Origin: Pectobacterium betavasculorum
Lineage (GTDB): Bacteria > Pseudomonadota > Gammaproteobacteria > Enterobacterales > Enterobacteriaceae
DNA: 64,000 nucleotides
Direction: 5' to 3'
Assembly: GCF_000749845.1 (NCBI RefSeq)
Contig: NZ_JQHM01000014.1
Coordinates: forward strand, 1-64,000
The translations under genes were made by a program, and so were the position numbers. Shown in pieces: positions 26,050-35,514 of the stretch. The notes beneath the pieces are model-generated. The model made no database searches, was not told the DNA's origin, and worked only from the letters and a program-made list of their open reading frames with translations. Within the stretch, counting starts at the first letter, position 1. Each line of letters opens with the position of its first letter.

Positions 26050-27873
26050 TTAAGTTGGCTCGTTCTCCAGAAGCGTTAAGTATGGATTATTGGGTGGTTG
26101 CTCCGAGAAGACGCTCGACGGGTCTGTGAGTAAGTAACCGTGCAACCGCCGAGTCTTTCTTGGCCCCGTCACCTGGCATGTCCAGATGTTCAGGCCGCTG
26201 GGCTGCTTTCGATGCGCCTGGTGCTTTTCGAAGCGCTTTTGAATCCACTGCCAATCCTGTAATCCCTCTTGTTTTGCCTGGGTGGCAAGTGTCGGGTGCT
26301 CCTGCGCATAGCGCTGGAAAATCCCAGGACTGACAAGATAGACCGTATCGCTCACGGTATGCACCATCGCTTTGGCGTCGTTGATGATGAGTTTGCGTGA
26401 TTGAACTCCTTCCCTCAACCAGGCGATGAAGTGTTCGCTCGAAAGCAGTTTGGCAGGCTCAGGTTGGGATGGCGTATCCGAGGCCTGTGGCGGTATGGGC
26501 TCATCCGTGTCATCAGGTGGTGAGGTGGTGGGTTGTGCAGTGCTCGACTCACTGGAGGATGCTGCTGTGCTGGGGTCTTCGGCTGGCATCAGCATTGCGA
26601 GCATGTCTTCCATGACATCGTGTGGCGCAGTGGGGGACGGTGCTGTTGCAAGAGCGAGTGTGGGGTGAGCGGGAGAGGCAGAGACGGCGGGTTCGGATGT
26701 GGGAGGCATCGCGTCGCTGCTATCGGGGGAACTGGTATCGATCGTCACCGTTCCTGTGAAAGGATCTGGACGTTCTGACGCCTCCCAGATTAATGCCGGA
26801 GAGAGTTTCAACAGCGTGAAACTGTGTGACCAGCCGGATGCGCTGCTGATGGTGGCTTTCCAGATGGCCTTGCCATCCTGGGTTGGCTGCAGTACGCCAT
26901 GCTCCTGCAACACGTTGAACACAGCCGTGTTATTGGATGGAATGCCTTCGATCCCCTGTGCCAGCAGATGGGCACGCAATTTGTCAGAGACGGTCTTGCT
27001 GACCAACCAAAGCGTATCCTCGGTCAGCCAGCCATCCGAAGCCTGGGGCTGGTTGATTTTCAATTCTTCCTTGAGCAGGTAACGCAGCCCGTCGAGTAAC
27101 TTGCGCTGTAGCGCCTGCTTGGGAGCCGCCAGGATGATGCGGTTGGGATTTCCACCCAGTTCCTGCGCTACCGAAGCGCGATCGGCCTGAATGACGAGTT
27201 CGCCCAGCATGCCAGCGTGTTCGTATTGGCCTGCGAGCACATACAGCAGCGAAGTCCAGAGGGCAGGGTAGCTGCTGAGCCAGTCGAGGATGTGGTTATC
27301 GAGTATTTGCCGATAGAGCAGGCCAGTGGCAGCGCCATGAAGGCGATATTCACGGTCATCCCGGTAGCGAAAGCGGTAGGGTTGTGTCAGCGGCCCGTAC
27401 CAGGGGTGCCAGAGGCTACCGTCTTCGTGCTCGATGTGCAGATCAACGGCAATCTTGCCGATGTCGTGGAGCAGTGCGGCATAAGCGATGGCCGCTGTCC
27501 AGGCTTCTGATTGCGCGGCTTGATCTTCGGGAGGCGCGCCTGCAGGCAGCAGGTGGGACTGCCGCAGTTTTAATGCAAAGGCGACGATCTCAAGTCCGTG
27601 ATCGAGCATGCCGCCATGGTGAGCATGATGATGCGTTTCCGAGGCGGGAAACAACTGTACCAGCTCTGCGTAGCGCTCCAGAGGCCTGCGGTAAAGAGTG
27701 ATGAATTGCTTGCGAGAGAGTGAGGTGCGCTGCCAGATGTGTTCCAGCAGCTTTTGCCGACGAGGTGTGGCCAGCAAAGACGTTGCGGGTTCTGGCTGGA
27801 GCAGCCCCTTTTCTGGCACGACAGGAGCAGGCTGGTGTGGCGTGGGCTTTTTTCGCTGGAACAGAGTAAACAT
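26050..27873 (-). CDS. traI: MobH-family conjugative relaxase TraI
   Basis: 607 residues. The N-terminal TraI_2 domain carries HD-hydrolase-like metal ligands HHHAHHGGMLDHGLE (about 80-95) and LLHDIGKIAVDLHIEHEDG (about 135-155), hallmarks of MobH relaxases of SXT, ICEclc and related elements. A proline/serine/threonine-rich linker spans about 375-470, followed by the C-terminal DUF1528-like domain (about 480-590) with IWTCQVTGPRKTRRLHGYLL. It should nick oriT and lead the strand into the recipient. GAGG precedes the ATG. The nearest non-coding region, 27874-28172, is one place to look for oriT. Confidence 0.92.
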   Translation of the reverse strand: MFTLFQRKKPTPHQPAPVVPEKGLLQPEPATSLLATPRRQKLLEHIWQRTSLSRKQFITLYRRPLERYAELVQLFPASETHHHAHHGGMLDHGLEIVAFALKLRQSHLLPAGAPPEDQAAQSEAWTAAIAYAALLHDIGKIAVDLHIEHEDGSLWHPWYGPLTQPYRFRYRDDREYRLHGAATGLLYRQILDNHILDWLSSYPALWTSLLYVLAGQYEHAGMLGELVIQADRASVAQELGGNPNRIILAAPKQALQRKLLDGLRYLLKEELKINQPQASDGWLTEDTLWLVSKTVSDKLRAHLLAQGIEGIPSNNTAVFNVLQEHGVLQPTQDGKAIWKATISSASGWSHSFTLLKLSPALIWEASERPDPFTGTVTIDTSSPDSSDAMPPTSEPAVSASPAHPTLALATAPSPTAPHDVMEDMLAMLMPAEDPSTAASSSESSTAQPTTSPPDDTDEPIPPQASDTPSQPEPAKLLSSEHFIAWLREGVQSRKLIINDAKAMVHTVSDTVYLVSPGIFQRYAQEHPTLATQAKQEGLQDWQWIQKRFEKHQAHRKQPSGLNIWTCQVTGPRKTRRLHGYLLTDPSSVFSEQPPNNPYLTLLENEPT

Positions 27874-28172
27874 GGTGATGCCTCAAGTGCGGGGTAAACG
27901 AGCCTTTTCCTTTTCTGGGTAGAGCCTTTCCCCTTGACCCCATTCCATTGCCTTTTATCGGTTTTACCCTTGTTGGAGCCTTTTGATATAGCGCTGTTTG
28001 TCTGTGCCATCGAGTATCAATGCGGCAGGGGGGAATTCTTTTTGTGTTGGGGGAATGGATGTCTATATGGAAATATGAAGGTGTTGTGTTGCAGATGCGT
28101 CGCCGTGTAATTATTTTGGCCTGAATCAATAGCAGTTCTTGCTTTGGGAGAAGAGCGGTTTGGTAGATTTAA
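27874..28172. other. Intergenic region upstream of traI
   Basis: 299 bases between divergent genes, with a pyrimidine-rich stretch at 27895-27990. It should contain the traI promoter and may contain oriT, but I see no clear inverted repeat to prove it. Confidence 0.35.
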
Positions 28173-29189
28173 ATGGAAATAAAAATGACGAAAGATGTTG
28201 AGCGCGATATCAGTCGTATCAGGCAGGAGTTGACAGGTTCAGAATTGGATCTGGTGCAGCAGAAAGCACGGACCCTGAAATATTATGTGCGGGGTATTTA
28301 TAACGATTTAGTGAAATGGAAGTTTACACGCCAATGTGAACAAGAAAAATCACAGCGCAATCTTGAAGTGGCGCTTTGTGTAATTGGTTTCATTGGAGTA
28401 ATGCTGGCAATTTTCCGCTCAGCGGGAAGCGATATCGATTGGGTACGAGAACATACCCTGTCATTCCGATTGTGGGGTGTTGCCTTGTGTGCCATTTTCG
28501 TTGGCGTATCGCTGGAACGATCGTCTTTGGTGAGTTCTCTGTGGCGTTTTACTGTCACGAAGGTGTTGCTATCAATTGTACTGTCGGGGCTGGTGATCTA
28601 TGCACGCGGTCAGGCAGGTATCTATGTCAATGATGTGTTTCATGTTGATGCGTCGGCTTTACCTATTACCCTGTTGTTTACAATCGGTCTTATGGTATTC
28701 AAATTGCTTTTGCCGTTTATAATCGTTGTGGCTGTGGCTGTGGCTGTGGCTGTGGCTGTGGCTGTGGCTGTGGCTGTGGCTATGTTTTTGGTTAATTTTT
28801 TACTTCTGGGGGCTTGGGTCAAAAATAAGTTTAATGGCGGAGATTCAGATTTGCCATTTCTTTACCCCGCTCTTTGCGTGTTTGTTTCATCCGTCCTTCT
28901 TTATCATGGATGGTTATGGCCCAGCGATCAATTGAGCGATACCCGAGTGTCTGAAAAAATCTATCTGCTGGCTCATGCTCTGGATTTTAATGATTCGCAT
29001 CAATGTGCGAATGTACCTGCGGATCGGCCAGTGGTTTTTCTTGGTAATGCTCAGGACGCAGTGTTAGTTGCTCCGTATCAATTGGAAGACTTTGACTTTG
29101 CCACTTTCTTTGAGGCTTCGGTAAATGTTCCCCACCAATTTATGCGGATGCGATGTGAATATAAACCGGCACAAACGTTTCCAGAATGA
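28173..29189 (+). CDS. Polytopic membrane protein with (Val-Ala)9 repeat
   Basis: 338 residues. A charged helical N-terminus (about 1-70, ISRIRQELTGSELDLVQQKA) is followed by about six hydrophobic segments; the fifth or sixth contains nine consecutive Val-Ala pairs (about residues 186-203) encoded by nine perfect GTGGCT units. The C-terminal 70 residues are polar and probably outside the membrane. No known family. Oriented against the conjugation genes, so it is cargo. The ATG at 28173 lacks a good ribosome site; ATG at 28185, with GGAAA upstream, may be the true start. Confidence 0.65.
   Translation: MEIKMTKDVERDISRIRQELTGSELDLVQQKARTLKYYVRGIYNDLVKWKFTRQCEQEKSQRNLEVALCVIGFIGVMLAIFRSAGSDIDWVREHTLSFRLWGVALCAIFVGVSLERSSLVSSLWRFTVTKVLLSIVLSGLVIYARGQAGIYVNDVFHVDASALPITLLFTIGLMVFKLLLPFIIVVAVAVAVAVAVAVAVAVAMFLVNFLLLGAWVKNKFNGGDSDLPFLYPALCVFVSSVLLYHGWLWPSDQLSDTRVSEKIYLLAHALDFNDSHQCANVPADRPVVFLGNAQDAVLVAPYQLEDFDFATFFEASVNVPHQFMRMRCEYKPAQTFPE
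28728..28781 (+). repeat. Hexanucleotide microsatellite (GTGGCT)9
   Basis: Nine perfect tandem copies, 54 bases, inside a coding region. Because the unit is six bases, copy-number change alters the number of Val-Ala pairs without shifting frame. Confidence 0.97.
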
Positions 29190-29391
29190 TGGTGATTGGC
29201 ATATCTTGTCTCTGATAGTTTAAAATCGCACTGTCAGAGCAATAAGTGGGGCAGACGATCTCCGGTAGTTAGCTATTTGATGTATGGTATTTCTGCTCTA
29301 AGCTAAGTAGACAAGGCGATTTCTGTAACCACATCGCGTATCAATCGCTGTAAGGTGGGCTTTCGGTATAAGCGGGTAACGCAGGTATATG

Positions 29392-29772
29392 ATGACCATG
29401 AATAGCACGAGCCATAACAGTATTGCTGAACGCTTTGGCCGTTGGCTCGGCAGAGGCTGGCATGGTTACGTGCGTTGTGAACGCAAAGTATCGAACTGGT
29501 TGGTATCCAAGGATGTGCCACAGCTTGCTGCCTTCGCGTTTTTGTGGGCAATCAAACTGGTTGTGCTTGGCGTACTGGCATATTTCGTCTTTTGGTTGGC
29601 ATTGTTGATTGTGTTTGCTGTTGTTACTGGTTGGGCTGTTGGACAAGGTACGTCAGAAGATGATTTTGAATTAGGCTTCCCTGCGACGTTGGATGAGCTT
29701 CGCGAAATGCCAGGGTACGATCCTAATCTGCACAACGATACATCTCACGAGATGTATCGCGATGGTGATTGA
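29392..29772 (+). CDS. DUF3742 family ICE membrane protein
   Basis: 126 residues. The family signature is clear: SIAERFGRWLGRGWHGYVRCERKVSNWLVSKDVPQ, then two adjoining membrane helices (about 46-85, FLWAIKLVVLGVLAYFVFWLALLIV) and an acidic tail. DUF3742 genes accompany the TraG-like gene in ICEclc/PAGI-type elements; the function is unknown. It is convergent with the TraG-like gene. Start chosen among three close ATGs by spacing from AGG at 29383-29385. Confidence 0.85.
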   Translation: MTMNSTSHNSIAERFGRWLGRGWHGYVRCERKVSNWLVSKDVPQLAAFAFLWAIKLVVLGVLAYFVFWLALLIVFAVVTGWAVGQGTSEDDFELGFPATLDELREMPGYDPNLHNDTSHEMYRDGD

Positions 29773-29785
29773 TCCGGCTTAAATC

Positions 29786-31303
29786 CTACCTGAGTTTTTT
29801 GGAGACTGTACCAGCCCCCTTTCCGCCAGCATTACCAGCATCCTTTGTGCCCGCTGAAAAACTATTTGCGATTGTCCCCGCCCGAATGCCCGCCCAGGCC
29901 AGCGCACCGACCCAGAATGCCGGGAGCACAATGAACATCGAGCCCATAACGAAGTTCAGCAACATGTCGCCGAAGGTATTGTGCATGCCTACAAGCGGAT
30001 CAACATTGTTGTGTGGCCGATTCCAGCCCCATCCCCATCCGTAAAGCGCATCGAGGATCGTACTGTCGAGCCAGCGTGCAAGCTGGAACCAGAAATCCAC
30101 AAAGAACAGCGCAAATTGCACGATGCTGAGCGTGACAACGGTCTTCAGGTCGTAGGTGCCGACCAGGAGCACCAGAGGGATACAGATCACCAGTGCCATC
30201 TTCAAGAGTGCAAGCACCATCGGCAGTGCCTGGCGTACGACGTCCAATGCCGGGAATGCGGCGATCCCTCCAATGGTCATGCCGATGTCGCCTGCAGCAC
30301 GTGTGACGATATTTGGTAAGGTTTTGTCGATTTGACCGCCATAGTCTGTGTAGACATTGCCTTGGTTGAGTTTTTGCTGTCGGGGAGAAGCAAGCGCCCT
30401 GATGACGGAGTCATCTACCTCTGCACGGCTGATAAATCCCGCCCAGTTGGCGATGCGGCTGAGTAGGCTGGGGTCGACCTGTGCCAGCAGGCGTGCGCGC
30501 AAGCCGTTGCCACCATCGTTCCACCACTGTCGGCAACTTGGGTAGCCCGCACCGCTTGGCACCTGAGCCAGTCCAGCGTCACGATTGCTGTCGTAAGCCC
30601 AGCCCTCACGTGGTGTCTTGGCGCGGTAGGTGTCATAGAAGCCGCCGGTGCTGACAAAATAGGTCGAGCCGATCCAGGTCACGTCGTGCATTTGTGCTTC
30701 ATCAAGATCAGGACGGCTCATGAACAGTTTGGCGCGTGCAGGGCCGTAGCAGTCGTGGGTAAAGTCTGCGACTTCCTGAGCCAGTAGGGGATCATCAATA
30801 CGGGTGGCATTGATCTCCATCCGCATTTGTCGCAGGTCGGTGCCGCATGGGATAGCCGCCACCGAGGCACCCGTGATCGCGCGTGAGAGCGTATGCATGA
30901 AGGCCCACCAGACTGGCACTTTTGCACTCTGGTTGTTGAGGGTGCTGAATGATTGCGACCAGCCCGTGTCTTCGGGCTGGGGCACGCTGATCTGGCATTG
31001 TGCCGAACGCGCCTGATCGTACCTGATCGTGTCGAGGTCAACATCAATGAACGGAATACCGGCGAACATCACCACCACGATTGCCACCCATACCCGGTTT
31101 TCAATGCGCATTGAAGACAGTACGCCCTTGTTGCCTTCGTCGGCACCCTCGGTACGGGATCTCAGCCATTCGTCGATGATGATGGCTATGAAGGGGAGGA
31201 CGAACACGCCGCTGGCAACCAGTACAGCCCAAATACCGTTGTGGACGACCCAGCTCACTAGGGTCAGGTAATACTCCAGATAATCGGTAGTGAAAAGCGT
31301 CAT
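29786..31303 (-). CDS. traG: TraG-N-like conjugative transfer membrane protein
   Basis: 505 residues. It has the TraG N-terminal-domain layout of mating-pair proteins: membrane helices near the N-terminus (about 20-45 and 78-95), a long periplasmic section with conserved Cys residues, then a cluster of helices (about 325-470), and a glycine-rich tail. In ICEs of this group it is the last gene of the third transfer block and probably helps pilus assembly or mating-pair stabilisation. MTLF at 31303 has GGGAG seven bases upstream; the ATG two codons earlier is too close to it. Confidence 0.85.
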   Translation of the reverse strand: MTLFTTDYLEYYLTLVSWVVHNGIWAVLVASGVFVLPFIAIIIDEWLRSRTEGADEGNKGVLSSMRIENRVWVAIVVVMFAGIPFIDVDLDTIRYDQARSAQCQISVPQPEDTGWSQSFSTLNNQSAKVPVWWAFMHTLSRAITGASVAAIPCGTDLRQMRMEINATRIDDPLLAQEVADFTHDCYGPARAKLFMSRPDLDEAQMHDVTWIGSTYFVSTGGFYDTYRAKTPREGWAYDSNRDAGLAQVPSGAGYPSCRQWWNDGGNGLRARLLAQVDPSLLSRIANWAGFISRAEVDDSVIRALASPRQQKLNQGNVYTDYGGQIDKTLPNIVTRAAGDIGMTIGGIAAFPALDVVRQALPMVLALLKMALVICIPLVLLVGTYDLKTVVTLSIVQFALFFVDFWFQLARWLDSTILDALYGWGWGWNRPHNNVDPLVGMHNTFGDMLLNFVMGSMFIVLPAFWVGALAWAGIRAGTIANSFSAGTKDAGNAGGKGAGTVSKKLR

Positions 31304-31315
31304 GGTCATACTCCC

Positions 31316-31666
31316 TTATACGTCCTGTAGCAACAGGCTGAATTCCAGCACCAGCAGTGCGGCGATACCGGAAATCTCGGCACGAATGAGCCTGCGCCGG
31401 GCGTCGGAGCGGGTATCGCGCAGGAGCAGGCGGCGGCGCATCCACAGCCAGCCATAAACGGTGGCACCGTACAGGCACACGCGCCACAACAGGAAATAGC
31501 TGGCCGCATCGGCCAGCCAGTGTTCCCAGCCAGCGATGCTGCCAGCGAAGTAGATGCCCAGGACGTTGGCTGTGACGGTGATGATCAGCAACGCCACCGT
31601 CCACAGGAGGACTCTGACGGTACGCCAACGGAACAGACGGTGTGATCGCAACCAGGCAAGACTCAT
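31316..31666 (-). CDS. Small ICE membrane protein
   Basis: 116 residues with three predicted helices (about 17-40, 50-72, 96-114) and an arginine-rich loop RRRLLLRDTRSDARRR that should be cytoplasmic. It lies between the TraG-like gene and the TIGR03755-type gene, and its ATG overlaps the stop of the preceding gene (ATGA). ICE-conserved hypothetical by position; a specific family is not recognised. Confidence 0.75.
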   Translation of the reverse strand: MSLAWLRSHRLFRWRTVRVLLWTVALLIITVTANVLGIYFAGSIAGWEHWLADAASYFLLWRVCLYGATVYGWLWMRRRLLLRDTRSDARRRLIRAEISGIAALLVLEFSLLLQDV

Positions 31667-33060
31667 GGCGTGTCTCCGGGGTTGGGGCGTTGCAACTGGT
31701 CAAGACGGTTAGGTACGGGATCGCCTTCATAAATGCCGCGTGAGCCTGCTGCGCGTGCGCTGTGGCGCTGGATGATGGCCATCGGCGAGTTGTTGGTGAG
31801 TTCGCGGCGCAGTTCAAGCTCGGTTTTGAGATTAAGGATCTCGCGGTCAAGCGTGTTGCTTTCCTGATCGACGGCGGCGATTGCCAATTGGTTGGCGGCG
31901 ACGTTTGGCTCTTTCCTGCCGGTCAGTAGCGTACGTTGCAGCAGCAGGGCTTTTTCCAGTACCGATGCCAGCGCGACTTCGGAGGCCAGACGCCGGGCCA
32001 GGATGTCTTGATCAGGTTCGTCACGCAGTGCCTCGATCACGCCACGGGTGATGGGCAGTGAGGTACTGCCAGCCTTGCGAAGGTTCTCGAATGTGGTGCT
32101 GCGTGCTCCACTGACCAGTTCTTGCAGCGCTTCCAGTTTGGTGTCGTATTCGTCCTGGATGACCGGGGTCAATCCGACGCCAGGCAAGGTCTCAGTCTTG
32201 GTGCAGCCTTCGCAGGTGCGTTGTTCCTGTTCGCCCAGCACACGCGTGGCAAAGTCGATGGCTTGTTGGGGGGATGCCCACGTCTGGCAGGACAGGCTCT
32301 GGCAATTTGCCGGGTTGATGGGGGCGGTGTCGGTTACCCCACGGCCATTGACCAGGTTATAGCCTGCACGGGTTACGTCCCCGACGACCTTGATTGAGCG
32401 CTGACCTGTACCGCCGGCATTGCTGCCACCCACCCACGGTACGCCGTCGTTACCCCGGTTGTTTTCGGCCAGTTCAATGGCTGAAACAGCGTCGCTGCTG
32501 GCGACGGCCTGACGTAGCGCCATGCCTTCGGCGATCTGACTCCAGCCGAGCTGGCCGCCTGCGGTGTCTGCCATTTTTTCAGCCATCGCTCGGCAGGTGA
32601 GTTTGGAGCGATCAAAGTCGAGTCGGGCTTGCAGAACGCCATTGGTCAGCAGGTTATAGAGGCCCGGATCGGCCCGCTGGATGATCAGTGCGGGCAACGA
32701 GGCGACGGCGCTGGTGGCGTTCTGGATCACGTTGCCCATGATGTTCTGAAAGCCGTTGGTCAGCCCATTGAGCTGATTCTGGATGGTGGTACTGATGTTC
32801 ATGTCACCGCAGATCAGGTTGCTGTTCCAGCCCACGCCGACACCAATCGAGCGCATGCCGGCCGCACCGCTCATTGATACGGCGTTACCGCCGCCGATGG
32901 AGTACATCACTTCATCACCAATGACGGCTCCGCTGTTCTGGAAGCCTCCGTCCTGTGCCAGAGCCAGGCCACTGCTCAGCGTCAGTGCAGCAACCCATAG
33001 CGTGGGTTGCCACAGGCGCGGTGCAAGAATTGAAAACGTTTTCGGGTCGAGACGTTTCAT
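31663..33060 (-). CDS. Integrating conjugative element protein, TIGR03755/PFL_4711 type (TraH-like)
   Basis: 465 residues from ATG 33060. A signal peptide (about 1-36, ending LALA-QD) is followed by an exported domain with repeated Cys residues (CGDMN, CRAMA, CQSLSCQTW, CEGC) and a C-terminal coiled coil with paired RREL segments. By position next to the TraU-like gene it is the functional counterpart of F TraH, a pilus-assembly protein of the outer periplasm. The open frame extends upstream to 33252, but three adjoining ATGs at 33060-33066 follow GAGGA, and only this start gives the signal peptide. Confidence 0.85.
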   Translation of the reverse strand: MKRLDPKTFSILAPRLWQPTLWVAALTLSSGLALAQDGGFQNSGAVIGDEVMYSIGGGNAVSMSGAAGMRSIGVGVGWNSNLICGDMNISTTIQNQLNGLTNGFQNIMGNVIQNATSAVASLPALIIQRADPGLYNLLTNGVLQARLDFDRSKLTCRAMAEKMADTAGGQLGWSQIAEGMALRQAVASSDAVSAIELAENNRGNDGVPWVGGSNAGGTGQRSIKVVGDVTRAGYNLVNGRGVTDTAPINPANCQSLSCQTWASPQQAIDFATRVLGEQEQRTCEGCTKTETLPGVGLTPVIQDEYDTKLEALQELVSGARSTTFENLRKAGSTSLPITRGVIEALRDEPDQDILARRLASEVALASVLEKALLLQRTLLTGRKEPNVAANQLAIAAVDQESNTLDREILNLKTELELRRELTNNSPMAIIQRHSARAAGSRGIYEGDPVPNRLDQLQRPNPGDTP

Positions 33061-33070
33061 CATCATGTCC

Positions 33071-34006
33071 TCAGTTGAAATCCGCGCTGCCGAGAAAGGT
33101 CTGGCCGCGTCTCTGGCAGCAGCTATAAGGTCGCCAGAGTGCCCAGGCGTAGTTGTCTTGCTGTGCCTGAGTGCGTGTTCCGTTGTGTGGGAAGACCGTG
33201 CAGGAAGAGGCGGGACGAGGGGCCAATTCTTGCCATTTGCCGGTGGCAGCATCGCTTTCCATCAGTGCGCCTGCCGGCCAGTAACCGTCGCGTGCGTTGG
33301 CGAGCAGGGGTTGGTATACGTGCAGTTGCCCTCGGCGGGTCACGATATCGCCCGCCCGCTGGGCGACCACGGCGCTGGCCTTGTAGCTGTCCACCTGGTG
33401 CAGGAAACCGCCGCGTGGATAGATGTTGCCCCACAGGTTCAGTACGGTGCGTGCGCCGATCTCGCGCATACCGGGGATCAGCGCCTCGGGGTACACCGCT
33501 TCGGGAATGTTGTAGCGCCACGCGATGGTATCGAGTGTGCTCAGCAGGTACGGCATGAAGGCGGTGCCAGCACCATCGCAGATGGTGCCTGATGATGCGG
33601 CAAACTGACTGAACACCTGGCCGCCGGGGTGGCCGATCACGTCTGCGTTACGGAAACTGGATAGATTGTTCTCGTTGCCATGGTTGCTGGTGCCGTCACC
33701 ACCGCTCCGGGCCGTGGTGTTGGTTTGGCTCATGGCGCGTACTTCAAGCCATGGATTTTCCCCGGTGTTAGCGTAGCTCGACACTACGGCGTCGGGGACG
33801 TAGTGTCTGACTTTGACGGAGGTTCGAACCGTACATCCGAACTTGGTGCAAAGCAGCCAGTAGCAGATCCCGGTGACCCGGTATTCCAGGCAATCAGGGG
33901 ATAATGATGAGGAGATGATGGCAGCGGTGTTGAGGGCAAACGAGGAACTGGCTGCCGTGAGCAAAACGGTGGCAAGACTGACGCGCAGGCGGCGGGGGAG
34001 TCTCAT
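33071..34006 (-). CDS. TraU-like ICE protein, TIGR03756/PFL_4710 type
   Basis: 311 residues with a cleavable signal peptide (about 1-24, ASSSFA-LN). Cys-rich: CLEYRVTGICYWLLCTKFGC near 40-60 and CC in YSCCQRRG near the end, the pattern of F TraU, an exported protein needed for DNA transfer. The many cysteines explain the DsbA-like and thioredoxin-like genes nearby. Stop overlaps the ribosome site of the TraH-like gene. Confidence 0.88.
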   Translation of the reverse strand: MRLPRRLRVSLATVLLTAASSSFALNTAAIISSSLSPDCLEYRVTGICYWLLCTKFGCTVRTSVKVRHYVPDAVVSSYANTGENPWLEVRAMSQTNTTARSGGDGTSNHGNENNLSSFRNADVIGHPGGQVFSQFAASSGTICDGAGTAFMPYLLSTLDTIAWRYNIPEAVYPEALIPGMREIGARTVLNLWGNIYPRGGFLHQVDSYKASAVVAQRAGDIVTRRGQLHVYQPLLANARDGYWPAGALMESDAATGKWQELAPRPASSCTVFPHNGTRTQAQQDNYAWALWRPYSCCQRRGQTFLGSADFN

Positions 34007-34437
34007 GGCTGAGCCCTCCTGTATGTGTTGATACGCGCCACTGCTTTGGCGACGTCAGGTTCGCCATAAACCACATAGCGTTGATCGACGATGACGGCCG
34101 GAAGGGTGGTAATGCCCAGGCTCCAGGCATCGACAACATCCTGATAGGCCTCGTTGATGCGTTGCTGCAGCGCTGTGCCGCCTTCTCTCAGGCGTTGTTG
34201 CACGATGATGGCGGCGCGTGCCGGGTCTTGGGGGAGGCTGGCTGCCAGTTCGGCCTCAATACGTGAGGGGCTGTCCAGTTCGATGAGCCGGGTATTACCC
34301 AGGTTCTGAACCGGGTGTCGTGTGTCGCTGACGACAACTACATCTGCGGCCTGCGCCAGCGGGCTCAACAGGGCAGTCAGCATGACGATGGCAAGCGTAT
34401 GCCACCAGAATGAAGAGGTTGAAGCGGGAGCCAGCAT
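34003..34437 (-). CDS. TIGR03757/PFL_4709 ICE protein (TrbC-like, thioredoxin-fold)
   Basis: 144 residues: signal peptide (about 1-30, PLAQA-AD), then a compact domain with DVVVVSDTRHPVQNLGN, RINEAYQDVVDAWSLGI and a cis-proline-like TTLPAVIVDQRYVVYG near 110-125, the thioredoxin-fold feature of TrbC-type pilus assembly proteins, without a CxxC site. Its stop overlaps the TraU-like start (ATGA). Confidence 0.85.
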   Translation of the reverse strand: MLAPASTSSFWWHTLAIVMLTALLSPLAQAADVVVVSDTRHPVQNLGNTRLIELDSPSRIEAELAASLPQDPARAAIIVQQRLREGGTALQQRINEAYQDVVDAWSLGITTLPAVIVDQRYVVYGEPDVAKAVARINTYRRAQP

Positions 34438-34576
34438 AGTGGAGCACCATGAAATTGATCATGGTGGTAGTCCACTCCAACTGGCCTCAGGAAGCGACAA
34501 ACAATCAGGACATGGTGATCCCCTGTTTTTGAGAGCGTAAAAAAGTATCGAATCCCTCTGCTCTGAAGGCCACAGA

Positions 34577-35317
34577 CTACCTGGGCGTGTGGCCAATGAT
34601 GTCAGCAGGCAATTTGGGCTCCTTATCCGAGGCTTGTGGGGCGGAGAGCAGATCCAGCGCTGATAGCAAAGCATCCCCCTGTACTGGACCTGTCAGTAAC
34701 ATGGCGCGGTTGGTCTGCTGGTCGATCAGTCGCAGTGATGGCGTAGCCTGTACGCCTTCCTGGTGTGCCTGTTCGACTTGACGGTGGATCAAGCTGTGGG
34801 GCCATTCGCTATCCATGCAGGACCGCATCGTCTGGTTCAATCCGGGGGGCGTGGTATTCGGTGGCAGTCCCTCGCCGTTGCCTCGGGTGTGCTGGTAGAT
34901 CCAGGTAATCATCTGCCAGTAGGCATCATGACCACCGCTTTTGCCGGCGCACTCTGCCATGCTGGCCTGGTGCGATGCTGCAGGTTCATGCGAACTCAGG
35001 ATCAGGTGATGCCATTGCAAACGAATATCGTGTTGCTGCGCGACCCAGTGTGCCAACTCAGGGTAGTAATCCTTGCAGTAGGGGCACTCCAGATCTGCGT
35101 ACAGGATCAGGGTGAAACGGGCATTCGCCGCGCCTTGATGCCATTGAGAAACGGATGGGGCGGGTGGCGAGTTTACACCGCCACTTATTGGATGCGAAGG
35201 TCCCTGAGGCAATGGAGCATAGAGACGCCAGATCAGCAGTATCAGGATGGTGAGTATCACTATGGTCGTGGGCCATGCCAGACGGCGAAGTGTTTTGATC
35301 TGAAAAATGGTGGCCAT
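34577..35317 (-). CDS. Membrane-anchored DsbA-like thiol oxidoreductase
   Basis: 246 residues. One N-terminal membrane helix (about 14-33, TIVILTILILLIWRLYA), then a DsbA-type thioredoxin domain with active-site CPYC near residue 79 and the cis-Pro loop VQATPSLRLID near 190. It would form or reshuffle disulfides in the Cys-rich TraU/TraH-like proteins encoded downstream. The open frame runs up to 35503, but the ATG at 35317 has GGAG upstream and directly precedes the membrane anchor. It normally follows the VirB4 gene in such elements; the AbiE pair now separates the two. Confidence 0.85.
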   Translation of the reverse strand: MATIFQIKTLRRLAWPTTIVILTILILLIWRLYAPLPQGPSHPISGGVNSPPAPSVSQWHQGAANARFTLILYADLECPYCKDYYPELAHWVAQQHDIRLQWHHLILSSHEPAASHQASMAECAGKSGGHDAYWQMITWIYQHTRGNGEGLPPNTTPPGLNQTMRSCMDSEWPHSLIHRQVEQAHQEGVQATPSLRLIDQQTNRAMLLTGPVQGDALLSALDLLSAPQASDKEPKLPADIIGHTPR

Positions 35318-35464
35318 TTTTACGGTAGCTCCAGGATGGATAGGGACAGTGCCAATAGCTGAGTCGAACATGGCTGGATGGTGGTGTAGAGCAACAATCC
35401 GGTATCTGCGAACACGCTTTCCGGCCATGGATGATGGCGTCTTTTTAGAGAGGGCTTTGCAGCA

Positions 35465-35493
35465 TTGCGATGTGTTAGATTTTTTTATAGAAT
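35465..35493 (+). promoter_or_regulatory. Promoter of the abiE operon
   Basis: TTGCGA (35465-35470), 17 bases, TAGAAT (35488-35493), 22 bases before the abiEi start codon. Confidence 0.55.
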
Positions 35494-35500
35494 ATCTAAC
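35474..35500. promoter_or_regulatory. Inverted-repeat operator, probably AbiEi-bound
   Basis: GTTAGAT (35474-35480) and ATCTAAC (35494-35500) are perfect inverted repeats, 13 bases apart, overlapping the -10 element. AbiEi antitoxins are known to repress their own promoter by binding inverted repeats. Confidence 0.6.
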
Positions 35501-35514
35501 CAAAGGAGGCTGTC

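Noticed and set aside
27590..28129. 179-codon minus-strand frame upstream of traI
   Set aside because: Out of frame with TraI over most of its length; the rest is the non-coding candidate oriT region.
28728..28781. GTGGCT repeat as a CRISPR array or integration site
   Set aside because: Pure tandem hexamers without spacers, inside an open frame.
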